Shown here piece by piece: positions 26,679 to 34,826 of a stretch of DNA of 64,000 nt. The notes under the pieces were generated by a model. It worked only from the letters and a program-made list of their open reading frames with translations, was not told the origin of the DNA and did no database searches. Position 1 is the stretch's first letter; each line of letters opens with the position of its first letter. A program made the position numbers and the translations under genes. The stretch lies in assembly GCA_052066835.1 (NCBI GenBank), contig JBQHRJ010000006.1. One strand, given 5' to 3'. Origin of the DNA: UBA2821 sp902763335. Its GTDB lineage: Bacteria; Bacillota; Clostridia; Lachnospirales; Lachnospiraceae.

Positions 26679-27776
26679 CTACACGTTAAATCTGAACAAT
26701 ATTACATCTCCGTCTTTAACGACATAGTCTTTTCCTTCAAGGCCTACAAGTCCCTTATCCTTAGCGGCTGAATATGAGCCACAGTCTAAGAGGTCTTTAT
26801 AGTTTACGACTTCTGCACGGATGAAACCACGCTCAAAGTCGCTGTGGATTTTGCCGGCTGCCTGTGGAGCTTTGGTACCGTTTTTGATAGTCCATGCTCG
26901 TGTCTCATCCTCGCCGGAAGTTAAGTAGCTGATAAGACCGAGGAGTTTATAGCTGGCCTTGATAAGCTTGTCAAGACCTGACTCTTTAAGTCCGAGTTCT
27001 TCAAGAAAGAGATTTTTTTCCTCATCATCAAGTTCTGACATTTCCTGCTCTATCTGGGCACATATGACGAATACTTCACTGCCTGTCTCAGATGCATATT
27101 TTCTTACATCTGCTACGAAACTGTTTGATGCACCGTCATCTGCAAGGTCATCTTCAGATACGTTTGCGGCATATATTACAGGCTTGTATGTCAATAAGTT
27201 ATAAGAGAGAAGAAGTTCCTTTTCTTCATCGTCATTTACTTCAAATGTTTTGGCAAGGTTGCCTTCCTCAAGATAAGCTTTTAAGCGGTTTAAGAGTTCA
27301 AGCTCTTTTGCAAGGGTTTTATCATTTCTTGCACCTTTAGAAGTTTTTGCAATTCTTCTTTCAAGTATTTCCACATCAGAGAAGATAAGTTCAAGATTGA
27401 TAGTCTCCACATCTCTTAAAGGATTTACGCTTCCGTCTACGTGAACGACATTTGTATCTTCAAAACATCGTACAACATGAACGATAGCGTCTACTTCACG
27501 AATATTTGACAGGAACTGGTTACCAAGACCTTCGCCCTTTGATGCACCTTTTACCAGACCTGCGATATCTACGAATTCTATGACTGCCGGTGTTACCTTC
27601 TTGGAATTGTACAGTGCCGCAAGCTTTTCGAGACGTTCGTCAGGAACAGTTACGATACCTACATTCGGGTCAATAGTACAGAATGGGTAGTTTGCTGATT
27701 CTGCACCGGCTTTTGTTAATGAGTTAAAAAGTGTACTTTTGCCTACGTTTGGTAAGCCTACTATACCTAATTTCAT
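26679..27776 (-). CDS. ychF: Redox-regulated/ribosome-binding ATPase YchF
   Basis: This 365-residue Obg-related P-loop protein prefers ATP and binds ribosomes. It has G1 GLPNVGKST near residues 7-15, YPFCTIDPN switch I, DIAGLVKGASKGEGLG, a coiled-coil insert, and a C-terminal TGS domain ending in GDVILFRFNV. The start at 27776 is fixed by GGAGGA (27782-27787 on the complementary strand). It is a single gene on the - strand, facing thiN and divergent from lgt. Confidence 0.97.
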   Translation of the reverse strand: MKLGIVGLPNVGKSTLFNSLTKAGAESANYPFCTIDPNVGIVTVPDERLEKLAALYNSKKVTPAVIEFVDIAGLVKGASKGEGLGNQFLSNIREVDAIVHVVRCFEDTNVVHVDGSVNPLRDVETINLELIFSDVEILERRIAKTSKGARNDKTLAKELELLNRLKAYLEEGNLAKTFEVNDDEEKELLLSYNLLTYKPVIYAANVSEDDLADDGASNSFVADVRKYASETGSEVFVICAQIEQEMSELDDEEKNLFLEELGLKESGLDKLIKASYKLLGLISYLTSGEDETRAWTIKNGTKAPQAAGKIHSDFERGFIRAEVVNYKDLLDCGSYSAAKDKGLVGLEGKDYVVKDGDVILFRFNV

Positions 27777-27800
27777 GATAATCCTCCATTTCACATTTTA

Positions 27801-27843
27801 ATCTTCCGGAATATTTACGCATCAGGGACAGATTCCGGAAGAT
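27801..27843. other. Perfect 12-bp inverted repeat in the ychF leader
   Basis: ATCTTCCGGAAT (27801-27812) and ATTCCGGAAGAT (27832-27843) are perfect reverse complements separated by 19 bases. Each arm itself contains the palindrome TTCCGGAA. On the ychF side it lies about 14 bases upstream of the Shine-Dalgarno. There is no T run on either strand. It may be a leader hairpin or paired operator sites. Confidence 0.55.
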
Positions 27844-27888
27844 AAATCACTGTAGAAGAGTTTAACACACTTTATGGCAAAATTAAAG

Positions 27889-27916
27889 TTGAAATATTTG
27901 ATTTTTACAATATAAT
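27889..27916 (+). promoter_or_regulatory. Sigma-A promoter for lgt
   Basis: TTGAAA at 27889-27894 and TATAAT at 27911-27916 are 16 bases apart, about 32 bases before the lgt ATG. Confidence 0.7.
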
Positions 27917-27947
27917 AAAGAGAGAAAAAGATATACAGAGGTGGATA

Positions 27948-28820
27948 ATGATAGGTGAAGTCAGTGTGAGATTTCCGGGAGTGGGAATTGAATTAAATAA
28001 TCTTCCGAAGGGCTTTAGCATCTTTCGGATGGAAATTACTATAAAAGGACTGTTTGTATTACTTGCGTTGATTGCCGGTTTTGCCATAGTCATATACGAG
28101 GCACATTCTACATGGCAGGATGTAGAAATGTATCTGAATCTTGGACTGTGTGCCATAATAGTAGGTATAATTGGTTCAAGAATATGTTATGTTATATATT
28201 CATGGGATTATTATAAGAATAACATCCTTGAGATTTTTAATGTATTAAACGGAGGAGGCTCGATGTACGGAGGTATACTGGCAGCCATGATTCCGTGTAT
28301 AATAGTTGCGGGAAAGAAGAAAGTTCCCATATTAAAGGTTGCCGATACCATGAGTCTGGGACTTGCACTCGGACAGGCGGTAGGAAACATTGGCGGATTG
28401 TTCAGCCGTGGAGACTTTGGAAGATTTACAGACGGTTTTACGTCAATGCAGATAAAGTATGATGAAGTAAAAGGAGTAGTTAATCAGAAGATTATAGACA
28501 ATCTCGTAAGGATTGACGGCGTGTCTTACATACAGGTGCATCCTACATTCTTGTACAGGGCTGCCATCTGTCTCGTGTTATTTATACTGTTAATGATATT
28601 TAAAAGATTTAAGAAAATGGACGGTGACATTGTACTGTGGTACGTTGCGGGTTATTCTCTTGGAAATATAATCATTGATTTCTTCAGAATAAGTTCATTT
28701 GGATTTCTGGGAACGGGATTTTCACTTTTACAGTTTGTTTCAGCCCTGTTTTTTGTCGGTGCCGTTGGAATTTATATATTTAGAATTGTAAACAGACACC
28801 TGAAAAACAAAGAAGATTAG
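27948..28820 (+). CDS. lgt: Prolipoprotein diacylglyceryl transferase
   Basis: This 290-residue membrane enzyme attaches diacylglycerol from phosphatidylglycerol to the lipobox cysteine of prolipoproteins. Several hydrophobic helices are visible, along with GSRICYVIY, the NGGGSMYGGI segment, the family signature region GQAVGNIGGLFSRGDFG, and HPTFLYRA. The length fits the family. It has its own promoter and is closed by a terminator, so it is probably monocistronic. Confidence 0.93.
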   Translation: MIGEVSVRFPGVGIELNNLPKGFSIFRMEITIKGLFVLLALIAGFAIVIYEAHSTWQDVEMYLNLGLCAIIVGIIGSRICYVIYSWDYYKNNILEIFNVLNGGGSMYGGILAAMIPCIIVAGKKKVPILKVADTMSLGLALGQAVGNIGGLFSRGDFGRFTDGFTSMQIKYDEVKGVVNQKIIDNLVRIDGVSYIQVHPTFLYRAAICLVLFILLMIFKRFKKMDGDIVLWYVAGYSLGNIIIDFFRISSFGFLGTGFSLLQFVSALFFVGAVGIYIFRIVNRHLKNKED

Positions 28821-28831
28821 GCTTTTATGCA

Positions 28832-28859
28832 GAGCCCTTTATGGGGCTCGATTTTTTTT
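28832..28859 (+). terminator. Intrinsic terminator after lgt
   Basis: GAGCCC (28832-28837) pairs with GGGCTC (28844-28849) around a six-base loop, and eight T residues follow at 28852-28859. It separates lgt from the mraZ promoter. Confidence 0.9.
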
Positions 28860-28880
28860 GCCCAAAATACGCAAAAAGTC

Positions 28881-28909
28881 TTGATATTTTAATTAAAGTG
28901 GTATAAAAT
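28881..28909 (+). promoter_or_regulatory. Promoter of the mraZ dcw operon
   Basis: TTGATA at 28881-28886 is followed by TAAAAT at 28904-28909 (17-base spacer; TATAAA at 28902 is an alternative). The MraZ repeats begin ten bases downstream. Confidence 0.65.
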
Positions 28910-28918
28910 TTAGATTAA

Positions 28919-28952
28919 GTGGTGAAAAGTGGGTGAAAGTGGAGCGATGTGG
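28919..28952 (+). promoter_or_regulatory. MraZ operator: four GTGG repeats at 10-base period
   Basis: GTGG occurs at 28919, 28929, 28939 and 28949, exactly ten bases apart, between the promoter and mraZ. A further GTGG lies at 28898. MraZ is known to bind tandem TGGG-like repeats at one-turn spacing upstream of its own gene and to regulate the dcw cluster. The sequence fits that model closely. Confidence 0.85.
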
Positions 28953-28973
28953 TTTGAAAGAAGGTGACCGGAA

Positions 28974-29405
28974 ATGTTCATGGGTGAATACAATCATACA
29001 ATAGATGCCAAAGGGCGACTTATCGTACCTGCAAAGTTCAGAGAAGCATTAGGTGATGAATTTGTAGTTACAAGAGGATTAGACGATTGCCTGTTTGTAT
29101 TTCCAAATGAAGGATGGAAGGTCTTCGAAGAAAAGCTCAGCACTTTACCGGTTGCCAATAAGAACGCCAGACGTTTCGCCAGATTCTTTCTGTCCGGTGC
29201 AGCCACGGTTGAACTTGATAAGCAGGGAAGAATTCTTATTCCAACTACACTCAGGGAATATGGAGCACTTGAGAAAGAAGTAGTATTTATCGGAGTGGCA
29301 AACAGAGTAGAAATCTGGAGCAAAGAAAGATGGGAAAACAGTGCTGTTATGGATGACATGGATGAAATCGCTGAAAGCATGGACGAGCTTGGGTTGAGTA
29401 TCTGA
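28974..29405 (+). CDS. mraZ: Transcriptional regulator MraZ
   Basis: This 143-residue protein carries two SpoVT/AbrB-like half-domains, each with the DAKGRLIVPAKFR or DKQGRILIPTTLR signature (near residues 11 and 82). It forms a ring that binds direct repeats upstream of its gene and tunes the division and wall cluster. The matching operator is present at 28919-28952. It is the first gene of the dcw operon and is 24 bases from rsmH. Confidence 0.97.
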   Translation: MFMGEYNHTIDAKGRLIVPAKFREALGDEFVVTRGLDDCLFVFPNEGWKVFEEKLSTLPVANKNARRFARFFLSGAATVELDKQGRILIPTTLREYGALEKEVVFIGVANRVEIWSKERWENSAVMDDMDEIAESMDELGLSI

Positions 29406-29429
29406 TATAGCACGGAAATGGAGATTAAA

Positions 29430-30377
29430 ATGGAATTCAATCACAAATCTGTACTATTAGAGGAAACCGTAGACAGCTTGAACGTAAAGAGCGGAGGCAT
29501 ATATGTAGATGGCACGCTCGGCGGCGGAGGACATTCATATCAGATATTAAAGAGAATGAACGGCAAAGGAAGACTGATAGGAATTGATCAGGATGAAGAT
29601 GCCATATGTGCAGCTACAGAGAGATTAAGAGAATATGGAGACATGGTTACGATAGTCAGAGATAACTACTGCAACATAAAGAATGTTCTTGATAATCTCG
29701 GAATAACCGGAGTTGACGGCATTGTATTGGACCTTGGCGTTTCATCGTACCAGCTTGATACATCTGAGCGTGGATTCAGCTATATGGAAGACGGCCCGCT
29801 TGACATGCGAATGGACAACAGAAAAAACATTACGGCAGAGGATATAGTTAATGACTATAGTGAAATGGAACTTTTCCATATTATAAGAGATTATGGTGAA
29901 GATAAGTTTGCTAAGAATATAGCCAAGCATATCGTTATGGAGAGGCAGAAGGAAAGAATAACTACTACAGGTCAGCTTGCGGATATAGTAAAGGCGGCGA
30001 TACCTATGAATGTAAGAGCAGCAAAGGGAGGACATCCGGCAAAGAAAACGTTTCAGGCGATAAGGATAGAACTTAACAGAGAACTTGATGTGTTAAAACA
30101 GTCTATAGATACTATGATAGACCTTTTGAATGATGATGGTAGATTATGTATCATTACTTTTCATTCACTAGAAGACAGGATAGTTAAAAATTCTTTCCGA
30201 AAAAACGAAAATCCGTGTACATGCCCACCTGATTTTCCGGTGTGCGTATGTGGAAAGAAATCCAAAGGAAAAATCATAACAAGAAAACCGGTTGTTCCGT
30301 CAGCGGAAGAACTTGAGGAAAATAGAAGAGCAAAAAGCTCGAAATTAAGAGTGTTTGAAAGAAAAGTTATAGAATAA
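29430..30377 (+). CDS. rsmH: 16S rRNA (cytosine-1402-N4) methyltransferase RsmH
   Basis: This 315-residue SAM enzyme methylates C1402 in the ribosomal P site. Motifs VDGTLGGGGHS, LGVSSYQLD, ERGFSYMEDGPLDMRM and FHSLEDRIVK are complete. ATG 29430 is chosen because GGAG at 29420-29423 gives a 6-base spacing, whereas the in-frame ATG at 29418 overlaps that site. It is the usual second gene of the dcw cluster. Confidence 0.97.
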   Translation: MEFNHKSVLLEETVDSLNVKSGGIYVDGTLGGGGHSYQILKRMNGKGRLIGIDQDEDAICAATERLREYGDMVTIVRDNYCNIKNVLDNLGITGVDGIVLDLGVSSYQLDTSERGFSYMEDGPLDMRMDNRKNITAEDIVNDYSEMELFHIIRDYGEDKFAKNIAKHIVMERQKERITTTGQLADIVKAAIPMNVRAAKGGHPAKKTFQAIRIELNRELDVLKQSIDTMIDLLNDDGRLCIITFHSLEDRIVKNSFRKNENPCTCPPDFPVCVCGKKSKGKIITRKPVVPSAEELEENRRAKSSKLRVFERKVIE

Positions 30378-30390
30378 AGAGGGTAGAAAA

Positions 30391-30852
30391 ATGGAAAAAA
30401 AGAGAATTACAGGTGAATATGTATCAGGAAGTGCAGCCAGACAGCTTCAGGCCGTACCTGAAAGGGAAAGGGTAGAAAAAGAAAAGAAGAAACTCAGTCA
30501 GGCTGCAAAGGCAAACAGAGAGAAAGCTAAACAGATAAGCCTCGGCTATATGTTATTTCTTGCTACGGCTACGGTGGCACTTGTAGTTGTGTGTGTATCA
30601 TATCTTAAACTGCATGCGGATATAGCAGAGACAAAGTCAAATATAAATACTATTTCGACTTCTATAGATACGCTTACTGCACAGAACGATTCGCTTGATT
30701 ACAGCATAAACAGTTACACAGACATAAATTATATAATAAAGGTCGCAACAGAAGAACTTGGAATGGTACAGGCATCAAAAGGTCAGGTATCATACTATAC
30801 AAGTACTGAAAGTGAGTATATGAAACAGTTTGCAGATGTTCCGGAAGAATAG
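30391..30852 (+). CDS. ftsL: FtsL/DivIC-like cell division protein
   Basis: This 153-residue bitopic protein has a basic cytoplasmic region (about 49 residues), one transmembrane helix at about 50-71, and a short coiled coil outside (about 76-115) followed by NYIIKVATEELGMVQ, typical of the FtsL/DivIC group. The position between rsmH and the PBP genes is the canonical ftsL position. Such proteins bridge DivIB and FtsW-PBP complexes at the septum. Sequence alone does not separate FtsL from DivIC; the locus supports FtsL. Confidence 0.82.
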   Translation: MEKKRITGEYVSGSAARQLQAVPERERVEKEKKKLSQAAKANREKAKQISLGYMLFLATATVALVVVCVSYLKLHADIAETKSNINTISTSIDTLTAQNDSLDYSINSYTDINYIIKVATEELGMVQASKGQVSYYTSTESEYMKQFADVPEE

Positions 30853-30861
30853 GTGTTGTAG

Positions 30862-32937
30862 ATGAAGGTAGTACATTTTAATAAAAGAATGAAGAGCAAG
30901 CTTGTTATAGCATATTTTTTTATAATTATCTGCCTTGTGGGTGTTATAGGACATATGTTTTATATAAGTCTTGTTGACGGGGATGATTATGAAATAGTCG
31001 TGTTATCACAGCAGGACAAGACATCGACTACTCTCCCTTTTAAAAGAGGAGATATTCTTGACAGAAATGGAAATGTTCTGGCTACGAGTAACAAAGTATA
31101 TAATCTTATTATTGACCCTAAAATCATTCTTACGGATGAGGGAAAGAAGTATCTGGAGCCTACGGTAAATGCTCTTGTGTCATGCTTTGAGCTGAACAGG
31201 GATGAACTTATCAGCAAAATAAATGAGAAAAAAGACAGCAGTTATGTGAAACTTATAGAAAAGCTTACATATGAACAGATAGAAGGATTTAAGGCACTTC
31301 AGGCGGATACAAAGAATAATCCGGATATTAAAGGTGTATGGTTCGAGGATCAGTATGAAAGAAATTATCCATATTCTACACTTGGTGCATCAACAGTGGG
31401 ATTTACTTACAGCGGAAATGTCGGTGCGTGTGGAATAGAAGAATATTACAATGATGAATTAAATGGTGTTGACGGAAGAAAATATGGATTCGTGAATGAA
31501 GATAACACCATGGAAAATATAATACGTGAGGCAAAGGACGGAAATAATGTCATATCTACAATTGATATTAATATCCAGAAGATTGTAGAGGAAAAAGTAC
31601 AGAGCTGGAAAACACAGTACACACCTGAGAATGTGGCAGTGGTTGTTGCAAATCCTAATAACGGGGAAATTCTTGCAATGGCAAGCACCAAGAATGTATT
31701 TGATCTTAATAATGTAAAAAATCTTGAGCCTTATTATACAGAAGAAGAATTAAATAATTTTCTTGCCGAGGCAACAAAATATTATTCAGATGAGAAGAAA
31801 GCAAGTCTTACACCGGAAGATATAGAACTTTTAAAATTAAACAGAGTCTGGAAAAATTACTGTATAAGTGATACATACGAGGCAGGTTCAACCATAAAAC
31901 CTTTCACAGTTGCAGCAGCACTTGAGGAAGGTGTTATCCAAAAAGAACAGACATTTATATGTGATGGTGTTCAGATGGTTGGCGGATGGCCGATACACTG
32001 TCATAAGAGAGCAGGTCACGGCCCTGTAACTGTATCACAGGCTATAATGTATTCATGTAATGATGCACTTATGCAGATAGCAGCGTTACTTGGTAAAGAC
32101 AGCTTTTGTGATTACCAGTCAAGATTCGGATTCGGACTTAAGACAGGTATAGATTTAGGCGGAGAGACAAGTGCCGACGGACTTCTTTACACAGCAGACA
32201 CTATGTATGATTCTGCTCTGGCAACGAACTCATTCGGTCAGAACTTTAACGTTACCATGATTCAGATGGTAGCGGGATTTTCAGCTTTGATAAATGGTGG
32301 AAATTATTATCAGCCACACGTTGTAAGACAGGTTGTTAATTCTGACGGAGCAATTGTTGAGAATAAGACAAAGACACTTATAAAGGAAGTTATAACAAAA
32401 GATACGTCAGACTTTTTGCAGGATGCATTAAGAAGGACGGTTACAGAGGGAACAGCCAAGACAGCAGCAGTTCCGGGATATGAAGTGGCAGGAAAGACAG
32501 GTACTGCACAGATAAACGGAAGACGTGGAGAGGATGTATACATTCTTTCTTTCATGGGATATGTACCATATAATGATCCGCAGGTTGTATGTTACGTCAT
32601 AGTAGACCAGCCGCAGGTTCCAGATCCGTCAAGCAGTTCATATGCATCAAGACTGTTTAGCGAGATAATGACAGAGGTTCTGCCGTATATGGATATTTTC
32701 CCTACTATAGATTCAGAAGTTGCTACACCGGAGCCGGCTACAACTGCACCGCAGGAAACAACCGCACAGCCTGAAAATGGTGGTGAGTCAGGTGAGACAA
32801 CAGCACAGGAAAATACACAGCAGGAGACGACACAGGCTGCAGACTTTTCAAATGATACATATGAAGAGCCACTGTATGGAGAGCCGGAAGCAGGAGCCGA
32901 GAATATAGAAACACAGGCTGCGGCAGCGACAGAATAA
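30862..32937 (+). CDS. Class B penicillin-binding protein (FtsI/SpoVD group), first copy
   Basis: This 691-residue transpeptidase cross-links septal peptidoglycan. It has an N-terminal membrane anchor (about 13-33), a dimerisation region with RGDILDRNG, and a transpeptidase domain with Ser343 in STIK, SCN at 398-400 and KTG at 545-547. After the catalytic domain a tail of about 85 residues is rich in Thr, Gln, Glu and Ala and looks unstructured. There are no PASTA repeats. A second class B PBP gene follows directly. One of the two is probably the vegetative FtsI and the other could serve sporulation, but sequence does not decide which. Confidence 0.92.
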   Translation: MKVVHFNKRMKSKLVIAYFFIIICLVGVIGHMFYISLVDGDDYEIVVLSQQDKTSTTLPFKRGDILDRNGNVLATSNKVYNLIIDPKIILTDEGKKYLEPTVNALVSCFELNRDELISKINEKKDSSYVKLIEKLTYEQIEGFKALQADTKNNPDIKGVWFEDQYERNYPYSTLGASTVGFTYSGNVGACGIEEYYNDELNGVDGRKYGFVNEDNTMENIIREAKDGNNVISTIDINIQKIVEEKVQSWKTQYTPENVAVVVANPNNGEILAMASTKNVFDLNNVKNLEPYYTEEELNNFLAEATKYYSDEKKASLTPEDIELLKLNRVWKNYCISDTYEAGSTIKPFTVAAALEEGVIQKEQTFICDGVQMVGGWPIHCHKRAGHGPVTVSQAIMYSCNDALMQIAALLGKDSFCDYQSRFGFGLKTGIDLGGETSADGLLYTADTMYDSALATNSFGQNFNVTMIQMVAGFSALINGGNYYQPHVVRQVVNSDGAIVENKTKTLIKEVITKDTSDFLQDALRRTVTEGTAKTAAVPGYEVAGKTGTAQINGRRGEDVYILSFMGYVPYNDPQVVCYVIVDQPQVPDPSSSSYASRLFSEIMTEVLPYMDIFPTIDSEVATPEPATTAPQETTAQPENGGESGETTAQENTQQETTQAADFSNDTYEEPLYGEPEAGAENIETQAAAATE

Positions 32938-32949
32938 TTGTTTAAACAT

Positions 32950-32998
32950 AACCTCATAAAAGCGGTCATATATTAATGATAATGGCTTTTGTGAGGTT
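32950..32998 (+). other. 14-bp hairpin covering the ribosome binding site of the second PBP gene
   Basis: Bases 32950-32963 pair with 32985-32998 over 14 positions (one G-T pair), around a 21-base loop. The right arm contains GAGG at 32993-32996, the only plausible Shine-Dalgarno for the TTG start at 33005. It may reduce translation or act as a partial terminator; the T content after it is modest. Confidence 0.6.
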
Positions 32999-33004
32999 TG
33001 AGTT

Positions 33005-34765
33005 TTGTTAAACGTTAAAACATTTAGCAGAAAGAAGATAGTTATATTTACGGTCGTGATTGCACTGTTTAGTTTTGCACTTAGCATAAGGCTGGCATAT
33101 ATTATGATATTTCAGTCAAAATACTATGGAAAAAAAGCCGATGACCTTCATGAGAGGGAGAGGTATGTCAAGGCTGCAAGAGGTGAGATAACAGACAGAA
33201 ACGGTGTGGTTATAGCTGCGAATAAGACAGTGTGTACCGTATCTGTTATACACAGTCAGATAAAGGATGCAGACAGGGTGACGGAGGTTCTGACAAAAGA
33301 ACTGGGTGTGCCTGAAGAGAAAGTAAGAAAACTGGTCAATAAAGTAAGTGTAAGAGAAAAAATTAAATCCAACGTGTCAAAAGAAACAGGCGATATTATC
33401 CGTGGCTACAATCTGGAAGGTGTAAAAGTCGATGAGGATTATAAAAGGTATTATCCTTATAATGAGATGGCATCCAAAGTGCTTGGCTTTACAGGTGCGG
33501 ATAATCAGGGAATAGTTGGGCTGGAGGTTGAGTATGAGAAATACCTTAAAGGAAAAGATGGACTTATTCTCGCTGTCACGGATGCGCGGGGGATAGAACT
33601 GGAAAATGTGGCTGAAAAAAGAGTCGAGTCTGTACAGGGACTTACGCTGAAAACAGGACTTGATGTAAATATACAGATGTATGCACAACAGGCGGCGATG
33701 AAAGTTTTAGAGGCAAAGTCTGCAAATTATGTATCGATTATTGTGATGAATCCCCAAAACGGTGAGATTATGGCTATGGCAAATGTGCCTGAATATAATC
33801 TAAACACACCCTTTGAGCTTGAAGGTGTGTACAGTGAAAGTGAAAATGTTGAAAACAAACAGGATTTACTGAATAAAATGTGGAGAAACCAATGCATAAA
33901 TGATACATATGAACCAGGGTCAACGTTTAAAATCGTGACGGCCACGGCGGGGCTTGAAACAGGTGCCGTAAGCATTGACAGCAATTTTTCGTGTCCGGGA
34001 TTCAGAATAGTTGAGGACAGAAGAATAAGATGCCATAAGACAACAGGCCACGGAGCAGAAACATTTCTTGATGCAACGAAGAATTCCTGCAATCCGGTAT
34101 TCATAGATGTGGGATTAAGAGTAGGAGTTGATGATTTCTACAAATATTTAGGAAAGCTGGGGATTTTGTCAAAGACGGGAGTTGACCTGCCGGGAGAAGC
34201 CTCCACCATTATTCACAAAAAGGAGAATGTGGGACTTGTGGAACTGGCTACGATGTCTTTCGGACAGTCGTTTCAGATAACTCCGCTGCAGCTTTTAAGG
34301 GCTGTGAGTGCAGTTATAAACGGAGGTACGCTTATAACACCGCATTTTGGTGTGGAGGCAGTTGATAAAGACGGAAATACCGTTAAGGTATTTGAATACG
34401 AAAAGATTGACAATGCCATTGAGAATGATACATGCGAAAAAATGAAATACATGCTTGAACAGGTAGTTGCAAACGGCGGTGGAAAAAACGGAATAGTGGA
34501 AGGGTACCGTGTGGGAGGAAAAACTGCCACCTCACAGAAACTTCCGAGAAATTCCGGACGTTATATTTCATCGTTTATAGGATTTGCACCGGCAGATAAT
34601 CCGCAGATTATTGCCATATGCATTATCGATGAGCCTGAAGGCGTGTATTATGGAGGAACCATTGCGGCACCTGTCATAAGAGAACTTTATGAGAATGTAT
34701 TACCATATCTAGGTATAGAAAAGGATAATCTGAATATAGAGAAGGATAATACAGAAAGTGATTGA
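33005..34765 (+). CDS. Class B penicillin-binding protein (FtsI/SpoVD group), second copy
   Basis: This 586-residue transpeptidase has an N-terminal membrane helix (about 12-32), ARGEITDRNG in the dimerisation domain, Ser306 in STFK, SCN at 361-363 and KTA at 506-508. The third motif is usually KTG, so Ala508 is a variant. The start codon is TTG at 33005 with GAGG eight bases before it, inside a strong hairpin. It is clearly diverged from the upstream PBP and is not a recent duplicate. A SpoVD-like role in the spore cortex is possible. Confidence 0.9.
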   Translation: MLNVKTFSRKKIVIFTVVIALFSFALSIRLAYIMIFQSKYYGKKADDLHERERYVKAARGEITDRNGVVIAANKTVCTVSVIHSQIKDADRVTEVLTKELGVPEEKVRKLVNKVSVREKIKSNVSKETGDIIRGYNLEGVKVDEDYKRYYPYNEMASKVLGFTGADNQGIVGLEVEYEKYLKGKDGLILAVTDARGIELENVAEKRVESVQGLTLKTGLDVNIQMYAQQAAMKVLEAKSANYVSIIVMNPQNGEIMAMANVPEYNLNTPFELEGVYSESENVENKQDLLNKMWRNQCINDTYEPGSTFKIVTATAGLETGAVSIDSNFSCPGFRIVEDRRIRCHKTTGHGAETFLDATKNSCNPVFIDVGLRVGVDDFYKYLGKLGILSKTGVDLPGEASTIIHKKENVGLVELATMSFGQSFQITPLQLLRAVSAVINGGTLITPHFGVEAVDKDGNTVKVFEYEKIDNAIENDTCEKMKYMLEQVVANGGGKNGIVEGYRVGGKTATSQKLPRNSGRYISSFIGFAPADNPQIIAICIIDEPEGVYYGGTIAAPVIRELYENVLPYLGIEKDNLNIEKDNTESD

Positions 34766-34826
34766 TAATTAAAATGAATAATATTATACTCTATGTGGTA
34801 GATAAAACGTAAAAATGGAGGAAATC

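Noticed and set aside
30862..34765. Recent tandem duplication of the two PBP genes
   Set aside because: The proteins share only family motifs; length, tail and the KTG/KTA motif differ and no long nucleotide repeat is seen.
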